Below are positions 21,010 to 34,100 of a DNA stretch of 64,000 bases, piece by piece. Position numbers and translations under genes: made by a program. The stretch lies in NCBI GenBank assembly GCA_944470555.2, contig OX104130.1, positions 51,369,491 through 51,433,490 on the forward strand, read 5' to 3'. Numbering within the stretch: the first letter of the stretch is position 1; every line of letters starts with the position of its first letter. The notes beneath the pieces were generated by a model, which saw only the letters and a program-made list of their open reading frames with translations, searched no databases and was not told where the DNA came from. This DNA is from Heterobilharzia americana. Taxonomy: Eukaryota > Platyhelminthes > Trematoda > Strigeidida > Schistosomatidae.

Positions 21010-22090
21010 GAAAATAGCGACTGTTCATGTCGAAGCATATCAGAACAACATGGAGTGTGCAAAGCTGCAGTGTATGGAATCGTATAATATAATCATTTTA
21101 AATTGAGAAGAGCAATTAGTTGGCTAGATGATAGAACAGACTAGCGAATCCAATCTGTACTATTCAACGTCAGTTACACTTCAAGTGTAAGAAAACAACA
21201 CAGGCTAACAATGAAAATCTTAAAAGAATAAGTGCTAAAAATGTTTCTGTTCGCCATCGTTTGCCAGTTTAGTTTAACATATTCCCTCATGAGTAGTACG
21301 GTATGAATACCATACCAAGAGACTAGCAATGCTTTATGCCTAAACACTTGTTTGTCAACTGGGTTGTACTGATTTGAGTACATCTTAAAAACTACCTTTA
21401 CTGGAAGCTGTATAACTGATAACATTACACTGCTGAATAGTTTTCAGTACAAAACCGATCATGTATTCATTTTAACACTTACTAAAGAATGGAAGGCTAA
21501 TAGTGATTATACACGATCGAAACTGTTCGTATTAGTTCAGACCGGCATACAATAACCTACACTAAGAGTGACCAGTAGTTCTTGCGAGCGAGATACATCA
21601 GTCCCTAGATAAATGAACAAGAAATTGCCTATACAAACAATGATATGAATATTTACTGTTATAAAGCAAATTTCATTGGAGGCGAACAGGTTGTATGGAT
21701 GTTAGTGATCATGAGGAATAATCTTTCGCAACCCTTCTAGGAATTAAAAAAGGGATATAACATTATTCATCAGAGCTATAGTATTGAAATACCGCACTAA
21801 TATTACGATCGTTTATTAATTCTTGATGATCTCTCAAAATCTAGTTTGTAATGTCGGAGTAGTTTTGATTAATATCAGAGCATGTAAAGATAACTGGAAC
21901 AACACAAAACTATGACAATCTGGACTGATATCATTTTGATCACATATCCACATCGTCTGTGTTTTAACATGACATAAAATATACAGTTCTCTTTCAGTAG
22001 ACTGTCGTAACTGAAAGGGGTATTACGTCATTCTTGAAGCATAGTACAGCTTCCAAGAGTGAAGGGAGATTTTAAGAAGAGACAAATATA
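21010..22090. other. Intergenic between convergent gene ends
   Basis: AT-rich spacer. A frame at 21174-21425 (-) has no motif and is not called. Confidence 0.5.
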
Positions 22091-22096
22091 AGACAA

Positions 22097-22102
22097 TTTA
22101 TT
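22097..22102 (-). promoter_or_regulatory. Polyadenylation signal of RABGEF1
   Basis: AATAAA on the - strand, 170 bp after the stop codon. It is the clearest hexamer downstream of the gene; assignment is by position. Confidence 0.5.
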
Positions 22103-22271
22103 AACTGGCTACATGCATATATATCCCACTAAATGTAAGAAAAGAATTATAGTCAATCAAAATAATTACACAGAAAGTAAGATTATTCACAAGCCTTATT
22201 TGAATGGCGAAAATATTATAGAACATTAATCTTTATATGAATAGATATATACATATATGCACGCATATGGT

Positions 22272-22569
22272 TTAAACAGCTTTTCTGGAAAGATCAGTAT
22301 ACGGAGCCGGGAGAAGAGGATCAGGTAACAGACGGCTTGTAGTTTCCTCTAAATCAGCATCTAACAATGATTCATTTTGTCGATTAGGCTTACATTGTGG
22401 GCCAAGCAAAAGGATATGTGGATTTTCTAAATGACGTGGATCTAAATCATCTACGCGTACTTTCAACGGGATATTTGTTCGTATTTGTTTAATTTCATAT
22501 TGAAAGCATTCATGAAATTTCTTCATTTCCAATTCAGCTGATTCTATTTTGTTATTCAAATCGGTTAAG
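22272..22569 (-). CDS. RABGEF1: RABGEF1 exon 7: C-terminal coil and stop
   Basis: Acceptor TTGACAG. The first base completes Ser, then [20 protein letters not shown] follows, matching LNERQERIMNEAKKLEKDL, the coil that binds Rabaptin-5 in vertebrates. A Pro/Leu-rich tail ends in TAA. It lies 10 kb from exon 6, and the intron is packed with RTE relics. Confidence 0.88.
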
Positions 22570-25500
22570 CTGTCAAGAAGTCAAAAAACAAACAAAATTT
22601 ATATTCAAACGACGATATTATTTCATAGTCATACTGCATGATCAAATTGTCAACGAAACGGATAGAAAACTACTTATTACACGTATCAAGCAGATTTTCT
22701 ATTTGAATACCTTCGGAATCGTCATGTCCTCTCCTTAACGTTAACTGATCTTTTTCTATAACTGGACAATGACTGACTAGCAAAATCAACGCGGAACCTT
22801 GCACACAGTTGCATCGGCTCAAGTTGCACACTTCACAGTACTAAACAAAGAACATATGGATATAAAAAGAGAAATGTCAAAGTAGACAAAGTTGTGTGAG
22901 GGAAAAACAATCTGAAGGTAAAGGTTAGTCCGAATATTCAAGCTTTTGAAGATGTCAAGGAGAGAATCCATCTGCATCATTGTGATCGATTTCCAGCCAT
23001 GTTACCAAGAGAGAACGTCAACAAATGATTCGTTTCGTCTCCGAGAACCCAATCAAGCAGTCCACACCGATCAGACCAACAGTTAGAGACTTCATCGACT
23101 AGTACAATGTCTTGGTCTCCTCACCCTGAACCCTCTACCAACCTCTGGTCTGCCTAGAGAAATACTACAGATCAACCTGAGTGCTTTTTAACTACTCAAG
23201 ATATTCAGCAATAGTATCTTTCGCTATTTTATGACACTTTTGTGCCAGTGATCACACCTTATGATCTCAATTGAATCGTTTATGGCAGAAACCCTGTTGA
23301 CACCACAGTTAGACAGCTGAAAAACTACTCACCTGTGAGAAATGTCAGCGTGGACCGTGAAACTTGAGAAGCATTTGCAAACCATTCATCCTATTTTAAT
23401 CCAACCTCCTCTATCATGGCATATCGAGGTGCTACCTTGACGTGGTGGTCGGGCTTGCATATCACAATGACCCAACGAGCTATGCTGGTGGAACGCTTGT
23501 TCCCTCGAGGTCCTACCATACCAGGAAGGTCTGTTGGATAGTGGTTAGACGAAAAGCAGTTACCGTTATAGTGTAAATTGCTACACTATGATGGGGGTCT
23601 GAGGGCGAAGTCGTACTGCTGCTAGCTGAAGGGGTGTGACAGCAGTAAGGTGTTTCCCTTGGATGACCAGCAGTGCCATGCTGATGCTGCCTTCTCAGTG
23701 GAAGGGGGGTTAGAAAAGGTCGGCCCCAAAAATAACACACTCCACCACGCCCCACGGACTGCCGGGCCGGCGGTGTTGGTTCACTTGTCATTTCCTTTCG
23801 ACCATCCGGCCCCAAAAATACAAAATAATCATACTCAAAAGGCTGGGTGTGACAGGCCTCAAGCAGATATCCGATGGGCTCTGCGGTCACACAAATCTCT
23901 TTCAGGTACCTTGAGAAGAAATAGCCTTCCACGGTGTGGGCAGCCGGGAAGTGTCAACCGCCCTCACAACTCTGTCAGCACCCAAGGTAGCTCGGCATCC
24001 CACAACACTTGTCAAGGCAATATCAGTCGACTAAGGTTCACAACCTTATTAATTTATTTGTCCTCCTTGTCTAGTGCAATTTGCATGATATCAATATTCC
24101 TCACAAGGTGATTACTTCAAACATGAGCAAGAAGATACCTGCAATCAAAACTCCGTTATCGCTTCATGTCTCCTACTTCAAACAGCCATATCTCACAGTC
24201 GTATAACACGTAGAACGGAGTGCAGTGCAGTATACTCGTCCTCTCATAGACAATCAGACATCTCGACAGCCGGCGCCACAGATAACGCAAGTTGCTCATT
24301 CCCTAACGCCATTTCTGCATACGAGCTGAGATTTCGTCAGCAACCACCACGATCGGATTGATGCAACTCCCCAAGGAGGTGAAGTGGTCGACACATTACA
24401 AAGAGTGATATCAAAGTAGACGAAGTTAAGTGAGAGAATAAGCAATTTGGAAGTAAGGGTTATTATGAATATTCGAGCTTTAGAAGATATCAAGTAGTGA
24501 ATACATTTGAGCCAATGTGAACGATGAAAAAACCCTAGAAGATTTGGATTTCGCCCATGATTTATGTCCAATGTCGCACAAACTCGAAGATCTACAGGAA
24601 AGAACTGACAAGTTGACAGAAGAGGCAGCGAAAACGGGACTTCAAGTGAATGTAGGGAAGACAGAGGTGATGAAGATACCCAACCAACAACGGCATCAAC
24701 AACAACAAGCTCCAATCACCATCAACGGGAAACTTGAAGGAAGTAGTCTCTTTCACATACCCAGGCAAGATAGCATCGTTTCAACTACAGGCGGCACAGA
24801 CGAGGACGTCAAAGCCAGGATCGGAAAAGCAAGATAGGCGTTCATTAGCCTGAAACCAGTGTGGAGATCTACTACACTCCACTCAGCATGTGGAACAAGA
24901 TCCGGACTTTCAACACTAAAGTCAAGTCAGTGCTTCTGTATGGTTCAGAAACTTGGCGTGTTACGAAAAGCATTTCCAACAAACTACACACATTCACCAA
25001 CAGCTGTCTACTCTGGCTCGATACTGAAGATCAGATGGCCAGAATGAATAAGCAACAAGGAACTATGGGGACGAAACAACGAAGCAAGGACCTATCACGC
25101 AACAAATATGCAGAAAAAAGTGGAGATGGATTGGATTGAGCATACACTGAGAAGGCCAACTAGGGACATCACGCGCCAGGTCACGCCGTCGAGTGAAACT
25201 CAAAGGGGAAACGAGTTGAGCGTCGGCGGGTGACATGGAGGAGATCATGTGAGGAAGAAATGAAAGCTTGCGAGCTGTCGTGGAGCCAGATTCAAAAGAC
25301 TTCAGAGAACACAGTGCAATGGAGGCGTGCTGCTGAAGCCTTATGTTCCACTACGAACCCAATGTTAAAATAATATTATAATAATGTGACCGGTTTCAGC
25401 CATGTCACCGAGTGTCCTCAACCACTGATTACTTTCGTCTCGGAGACCCCAACCAGGCTATCTACATCTCCACACATGGCCCAAGCCAACAGTTAGGGAC

Positions 25501-28500
25501 TCCATCGACTGGTGCCAGGTCTTTGCCTCACCACCCTGAACCCTTTCCCATTCTAATCCAATTTCCACCAGCAAGGCACGTCGAGGTAGGCAGTAGCTTG
25601 GCATCCGCAGTACATGTCCAAGTGACTTCAGTCGATTAAGGTTCACAACCTCATCAATCAACTTGCTCGTCTTGCCCAGTATCTTTCGCCTGACCTCAAT
25701 ATTCCTCACAAGGTGATTCCACAACACGCGAGAAATGCTATGAAGACACCTATGGTAGAAAAACTGTAACTGTTTCATGTCTTCTACTTCAAACAGCCAT
25801 ATCTCACAGTCGTATAACACGTAGAACGGAGTGCAGTGCAGTATACTCGTCCTCTCATAGACAATCAGACATCTTGACAGCCGGCGCCACAGATAACACA
25901 AGTTGCTCATTCCCTAACGCCATTTCTGCATACGAGCTGAGATTTCGTCAGCAACCACCACGATCGGATTGATGCAACTCCCCAAGGAGGTGAAGTGGTC
26001 GACACATTACAACACATCACTCCCTATCTATCGTTAAACTGGGAGCAATTGCAGCAGACCACTCCTGGAGCATCATCTCACATTTGACAGGTGAAACCGA
26101 AGCCCATGCTAAACACACCCAGATTTCTGCTTAACCCCTTCACAAGACCCTCTATTTTGTCGGCAACTTCACCCAGCAGGACAATATCGTCTGCATTCTA
26201 CAAGTCAGCCAGATGACCTCCAGGGAGCAGGTAAATCCTTGTGAAGTCTGACGTACCTTAAGTTATGTTCATTGTTCACTTAACTGCGTTCTACGTACGC
26301 ACATAATTGCTGTAAAACTGATTAATTTATTCATAACTTAATAGAGTGAATAACTGAAGTATTCGGTAATCTTTTCAACAACTACCCAATCAATCTCCAA
26401 AATTCTGATGACAAATAAACCATAGAATTTAGTAGACACATTCATAAATCGGTGATGCATTCAGAAAAATAGGTTATGAATATTGCAAGGTGGGAACACA
26501 TTTATGATAAGTACATAATTAACTAATGCGATCACCCAACCAGAAAACTTAAGAATACGTGTCCAACATACATCACGTGACACAGGTGACAGTCGTTAGT
26601 GAAGAATATGAAAAAGTACTAGTACACTAACAATTAATAGAAGATTGAGTGTATGAATAATTCAGGACAAGTATATAATAATAACAATAATAATATATAC
26701 AATGAGGTATAATAAATCGTGTAACAGGAGTGGTTACAGAAAAGAGTATTGGAAAGTATAAACAGCAACACATGGAAAGACGTTCCTCCTAAATAACAGC
26801 TGCTACCTTGACGTGATGGTCGACCTCGTATATTATAATGATCCAAAGAGCTATACTAGTGTTTCACTTTTTCTCTTGAGGTCCTATCATACCAGAAAAG
26901 GTTGTTGGATAGTGGTAAGACGAAAAGCAGTTACCGTTACAGTACAAATTGCCACGATATGACACGAGCCCGAGGGAGAAGTACTTCTGTGTGGATAGGG
27001 GGGTAACAGCAGCAGTAAGGTGGTACCCGCGAATGGCCAACAGTGTAATGCCAATGCTGCCTTCCCTAAAAATAGCACTCTCTTGCTCCTGCAGTCCTCC
27101 ACACTCAATGCTACGAGTTTACAAATGGATTCCGTTTCTGGCCAAAATGAACTACGGACATAAAGACAGATACTGTCTGACATGGATTCCATGGACCTCA
27201 ACTCATTAACGAACACAGATAACCCATGTTGCTTTCAACCGTTGCCGAAGAGGGTCAGTGAAAGATTATCACTCCTTCTGGAACACATATTCGGACAGCA
27301 ACCACGCGTTAGTTCGAGCACGCGTATGTCTGGGTCTAAATGGACGTAGAAAGACTACAGAACCAAAACCACCACATGCGCAGCTTGGCAATGACCGTAC
27401 AGAGGCTGCTTTTACTGAGAAACTGGTTAGACAGTTACGGGAACAGAACAATATCGCTTCCAGAAAAGGGCTGGTGCCACCCCCAGTCTGCCGTATAAAC
27501 AGCGTTGAAGACCGTAGCCGACTTTCCGAAAGTGGTTATAAAGAGCCAGTGGATTTCAACAGCTTCTTCTGTACTATTAGACGCACACAAACGCAGCCCT
27601 GCAAGATCCTAGCACAATGAGGAGCGGAAGCAACTTGGATGTAGACTAACAAAAATTCTACGCAACGACCATAAACAGAGGTGCACAGCGAAGGCTAATG
27701 AGATAGAAAAGGCAACAGCGATAGGTAACAGTTGATAGTTATTTAGACTTATTAAGGAAACTCAGACAAAGGGGTTAGTGAGACTATAGCAGAGGAGGAT
27801 AGATCTGTGATTCATTCGCAGGGGAGATGACTGGAACACTTGGTGGAACGTTTCGAGGAACAATTCAAATGGCCTTCAACTACCATTCTGTTGCCCGACA
27901 ACCAGTCACATTTTGAATGAAAAATTGACACAACGGCTCCAAAACTTGCTAAGGTTGAAAAGTATATCAGTAACCCAAAACGAAGAAGAGAAGCAGGGCA
28001 ACATGGGATAAGAACGGTGGCAGTGGATTGGTTGTCAGGTCCACTGGAGTGTTAGCTAGTATATGAAAGATATAATCTCCTCTGCCACATCTCAATTGTT
28101 GATTGTCCCAGTATTGAATAAAGGAGAGAAATCCTTTAGTGATTGCTACACGCGTATCAAGATGACAAAAGTAGCGCGTAACATGCTAGGTTCTGTAATT
28201 ATTATATATCTAAGTGGACCACAGGAACAGAGAAACCGAGAAAACCAGAAAGTCTCCAGACCTGGCCGTGTTAACATCGACCAGTTATTCACACTCCACC
28301 ACGTTTTGAGACACAGGTACATTTACTGACGCCCAAAATGACCTTTACTTCTCGAACTGAAGGCAGAATTCGATTCCGTCGACCGAGAGGTCTTATGGCA
28401 ACTTCTCTCCCTGAAAGGGGTGCTGAGTAAGTACATTACTCCCATGGGTGTGTTGGAGCTCATGATGAATTGTGTTCATCGAGTGGTCTGAGTCAATGAT

Positions 28501-31112
28501 ATCGAATCCCTCCATTCCCTTTCAATTTTCGTATAAACGCACTCATGTAGGTCTCCCTCTCGTCGTCTGAATTCACATGAATTGGTCTTATCATAGTAGA
28601 TTTAGAGTAGGCAGATGACATAGCAGTCCTGTTACGTGAAGACGCCGACAATATGCAGAGTAATTCCATCCTAGTTGATTTATTAGATATATCACACAGT
28701 TGAACAGTATTTATTTGCTACTATTCATTATTATTATTTATCCAGTAACACTGCTCCACTGTATGATACTTCTAATAAACCAACTAAAATGGAATTACAT
28801 TCTATCGCAGTGCTCAGGTTTTACTCTTATATTAAGAAGCAGAGCCTACTGGACACATGGGATGTTTAGCATACGTTTCAAACCACCTAATGCAAACTCA
28901 GTTGGCTTTCGTCAACTTGTGCCGCCTATGGTGTCGTCATGATATCCAATTGCCCATGAAGGATCAAATGTACAGTGTCCCAGTCAGCTCTGTTCCACCA
29001 GATGGCTGTCAAATATGACCATTGAAGATAGAGGATATGAAAAGACTTCAGGAGTTGGACTACCATTGCCTTCGTACGATAGATCGTGTGTCATGGTATC
29101 ACCACGTCAGTAACACAGAAGTCAAGAGTGGAGGTTTTAGGAAGAAGAAGGTCACTTGGTGCGGTTATGAACTTCATCGACCCAGATGGCTAGGACGTGT
29201 GTTGGGCACCCCTAGTCACCGTCTGCCTCGTCACCCAATGTTAACTGAAGTAGGTTTAGACTGGAAGAAGGCTAGGAGCAGCCAGACCAAAACATGGCAT
29301 CATTTTATGAAGTCTCCAACTGCTGGTCTGGGCAGTGTACGGAAATATAGACTTTCTAGTTTGGCATCGACGTGACAACCGAAACCAGTGGTTGGAGATT
29401 CCAGGTGACGTGGCTCAGAATCCTTGTCACTGATGCAGATGTGTCTACAAATTATCCTCATCTTAGTTATCATACTGAATTCACTAGTTTGTCTTTCCTC
29501 CTTTCTCTCTCTTACTACCTTCCTAGTAGTTTCGACCTCTTTATTGTTTTGTTTTTCATTTCAGCGCATTCTTGTTTGATGTGCTGATATGAGGTGTGAC
29601 GACTTAGACCGTTCCGTAGTAATGGTAGATCCCATGTTGATACTGACTAGTCGAAAAAGTAAAAGCCGTGTAACTAAACAACAGTATAAAGAGAGAATAA
29701 ACGAACAGAACACGATGAATATTGAAGTAATTCTAAGCGCTAAGTGAACTGACAGGAAACAAATAGACTACGTCAGCCTTCATCACACTCAGAAATTATT
29801 TACATGAATGCAAGAAGAGTTAATTTTTCTTGAATATTGATATACAACAGTAGATAGGCAAAGAAGTTCATCAGGAAACAAGAAACAAGAACCACGAAAA
29901 GGATGTGGGTAGCAATCAATAAATTACCAGAGGTTGTTTATATTATATAACGGCAGAATAAGCAAACTAACGCTTAATTATGTTCCTAATTTGGAACAGA
30001 GTCAGCACAGAAACTTGCCATCGTGTATGAAAATACCTACTGCATTTCTCATTTTTAGCCTGGTGATAAAACACTCAAGAACAAACCTCACGCTCAGAGA
30101 ACACCAAGCAATTGTCATCCTCATCCTGAGCTACAACTCTTCCTTACTACCTCAAGCTCAGTCGACCTTCAGTTTTGTCGGAAAATTCATGTGTACTTTC
30201 CGAAGTGAGTGGAGTGGAACAAAAAGGCCTCTTTCAAAATTGATTGCTGACTGAAATGTCATCACCGACTAGAAATTGGTAAAAAAGTACTAACTTTAAC
30301 TGAGATGCGAAATCTTTCCCCTTAGTTTCTTATTTACATGGGTTCCATACTAATTCTTACTAAACAGTAAGTGTTCTAACAAATTTCGAAGCCCTCAAGA
30401 TGTGTCGCGACAATTTATTCATTCCTAATGAAACTACTCAAAAGTAGTACGCATAGTCTACCTAATTTTACAATGCACTATGTGGCGATTGCATACTTGA
30501 CTAATGAGAATAAGTAAAAATAGTAACTGTCAGAATTCTTGAGAAGTATTCATGACATTGACTCTTTCGTGAAGTGACCAGGTTTCGTCACTGAACCTAG
30601 AAATGTGAGTACCCAAACAGTGAAAACACTGCAGAATTACTGGAGTATGTCATTTCGTAAAAACAAAGATGTTTAGACGAACAAAAGAATATGAATACTT
30701 ACCTAAACAATGGACGTACAGTAATAAGATATCCAACGTCAACACTGTTTTTATTAGATGGTAGTTTCAGGTTAGAAATTGGCACACTAAGAACCATGGG
30801 AACATTAGTTTTTCGACGGTTGTAGATATGCTTTGGTTGATGGCGCTCAAAAGCATAAAACTACACCGTGGGTTGGTGAACAAGTGTCAAGATATCTTAA
30901 CGTTATCCACGGTGACTCAGATACTTTATACATATATCTCAGCAACCTCCATGTCGATTAGTGGCAAAGTTATCAACCTACAGTGTGACGTCATAAAATG
31001 AAAAATGCTTTACTAGTTTAGTAACTGGGTTTTTACGTTGAATACATTTTATGTCTTTTATGACCTTGTCGCCACTTATTATGTCTTTGTACTGGCTACT
31101 GGATATAGCCTG

Positions 31113-31156
<44 letters not shown>

Positions 31157-34100
31157 ATGCTCGAACAATAACCCTAGGATTCTACCCCTTGATTTTCGCC
31201 AAGTTTCTCGGTAAATGGAAAAAGGCGTATTGTAAGTTGCATACAAAATACAACGGTTTATACATATTTACAATGGCCTGGGTTATGTCAGGCTTTTTTA
31301 GACTTTAATCTTAATGATTTTTTGTCTCTTCGATCAATCTGATATACACACGTTGGTTCATATGCGTTCTCTCGAAACTTCTGGACAAAACGACTAATTG
31401 TAACAGGCTCCAAAGATTTAGGACTTTTTATGCAGATCATGGCAATCTCGTTCTGCGTTATAACAATGTAAAAGAAGTCATACGAGTTTGGTTGCAGAAA
31501 CCAACGGTAATTTCTTTCTCACCTTCACCCTAAATAGTAATGCTTCTGTTTCTGATAACTGTTACTACCTCAAGACAGTAGAAATACATTTTTGTGATGT
31601 TACATTGTTTTGTGTTAAACCCGTAGAATGGTTGCACAAAACGTTTATACTTCCGTTACGACTATGAAATCTCCATTATGCATGGTGAATTTAAATCGTT
31701 TTACAGTTTACTGTGTTGCGAAGTGGAAGGACGAGGCACCTAGTCCATATCTTGAAAATGCACAAACCCATAATTCAACCCTTCAATTCTGAGGTTAGGC
31801 TTGAAACAAAAGTACAGGTGTCTATATTTTTTGAACACATGGGGAAGAAGACTATGCTAGAATCATATATAAATACCATGTGATAGTTATTTAAGGTTCA
31901 ATTTTCCACTGACAATACAAGCAAGCAGTAAGCAAGATTACATGACGAAATCTTGTGACCAATGCATATTTACAAAGTATTTTAGACTTACTTTCAAAAA
32001 CTAAGCAAAATAAATGGTGAATCTTACATGTTTTGTTATCTGTTGAATAACAGAAAGGTTAAAAAACATTTCTATTCAAGTCTATTCTTTTAACTGTGGG
32101 TAGTATTAAAGAAGACCCTCAATGAAAACATAAGTATGGTAATTTATAAAGATAACTCTTCAGCATGATTGAATAGCACGACTATCTCAGAAAGTCAAAA
32201 TGATGATCAATATGATGCTCCCCCCCCTCTCTAATTCAGTTACATTACGATTAGGATGAGAAGTCCTGACCAGGCAGTCAATGTGAATACGATCAAGTGG
32301 TAGTAACACGTCATGAATTCACATGGTAGTCGGGCAAAACCCATGGTGACTGAAGTGAAATAAAAATCTGATTAGCAGTCAGACCTCCTGGCTCAGTTGG
32401 TAGAGCATGGGCCAGAAACCCAATGGTCGCTGTTTCGAATCCAGCCGCCATCCAAATTTTCATCTCACCTTCAATTATCAGCCAGTATAAATACTAGTCT
32501 GTCAAACCACGGCTATCTCAGATAGTTAAAATGATAATGAATACTTATAAGACAATCTTTTACACAGATTGAATACTTACCTATCTTCTAAATCCACTAG
32601 ACGAATTTCATTGTCTGTAAGTAACTTTTCACTTTCTGATAATGGTTCACCGGAACGCTTCACCAGTGCTAAACCTTTTCGCATACACCTGCTAAAGTCT
32701 TCTTCTGATAAACTTAGTGATTCATGTGTAAGATTTCTCAAAAAATGCACGGCGCACGACTATAAAATATAATATAAATAGTTAAGAAATACATAGTTTG
32801 ACAATAGATTTACTTTTTTTAAACGCCTATCACTAGAAACCATTGATGCTATACAAAAGCTACCAGGGTCAAAATATACTTATTTTAGATCTTGCATAGC
32901 AGGCAATTTTATACTTAAGCATGAGTGTACAGGATAGCAGATCTCTGGAAATTAACCCTAACTGTTTGTATTTTACGAACTCAACTTTTTAAGATATCAT
33001 TTTTAGTGCGCTCTTTCTTACTTTCCGTGCATCAATATCTCTTCTATTTTAGATAAGTCATTTCTTTATTGGTTTTTCTTCTGCTCACAACACATTGTTC
33101 AACTTATCTGCCTCAAGTGTAGCGTTACAGATGTATGTAAACGGCTCAGCTGTACAATCATTCATATTGTTCAATTAAAATGAATCCTCTTATTAAAAAA
33201 TAATATAATTTCCTCAGTATCAATTGTGTGGAATTGAAGAGGATACTGTATTCGTCTATTAGTGAAACCAGATTTTGCATCAAGAATGTAGTACTACAGC
33301 GGCTCATAACACATTGAACTACTCATCAGTAAGAAACGAATGACTGCACAAAATTCAACGTTTAAGAGATCATGACAAGTGAATACCTTATTTACTATGT
33401 AAAAACGTAGTGTTTCAACTCTCGGGTGTCTTTAAAGGCCACCTTAGCAACAACTAAAATGACCAATTAGGTGTCCTCATTTCGGCTGGAAAAGCAGGTT
33501 TTCATAAAACAGAGTAGTCGAATTGGTTATTTCAGTTGTTGCTAGGGTGGCCTTTAAAGTCACTCCAATTCGCTATGGTGACTATTTTAAACTTTCTCAT
33601 AAGGTTGTAAGAGCAACTAAATAAAAAATATCTGCGATAATCAAATACTATCGGTAAAAAAAGAATGCGCAGTAGAGTCGTGCACAAGTGAATGGTCCAC
33701 ATTGTTACAAACCATAATCGAGCTTTGAAAATTCACGTGTACACAAAAGCCTAAGCTATCTGTTAGTTGTAATCAAGAATGTGTTAACTAGTAAACTTGA
33801 GCAAAATGATCAATAATATAGCCTTAGGAAATCGTATGACCTTAAAAGCTTGATCAAAAATGGGGCGACTTTAAAGCCACCCTAGCAACGATCAAAGTAA
33901 TTAATTAAGTCCCTTAATTTCGTCTGGAAAGGCAGATTTTCACAAAATAAAGGAATCTGATTGTTTATTTCAGTTGTTGTTAGGGTGGCCTTGTAAAGTC
34001 ACTCAAAAATGTTCACCAGCAAGGTAAATAAAAGGGTGTGTTAAATTTTATCCTAAAAATTACCACTATTAAAAAGCGCTGTCTTTAGAGGCTATCCCAG

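Noticed and set aside
23650..24111. 153-codon + strand frame as a gene
   Set aside because: It crosses the junction of two oppositely oriented RTE fragments and has no domain.
29934..30254. 106-codon + strand frame
   Set aside because: No recognised domain, in an AT-rich intron antisense to RABGEF1.
32381..32450. Functional tRNA gene
   Set aside because: A- and B-boxes are canonical, but the acceptor and anticodon stems do not pair, and the sequence continues as a repeat with a second copy at 37.5 kb. Called as a SINE.
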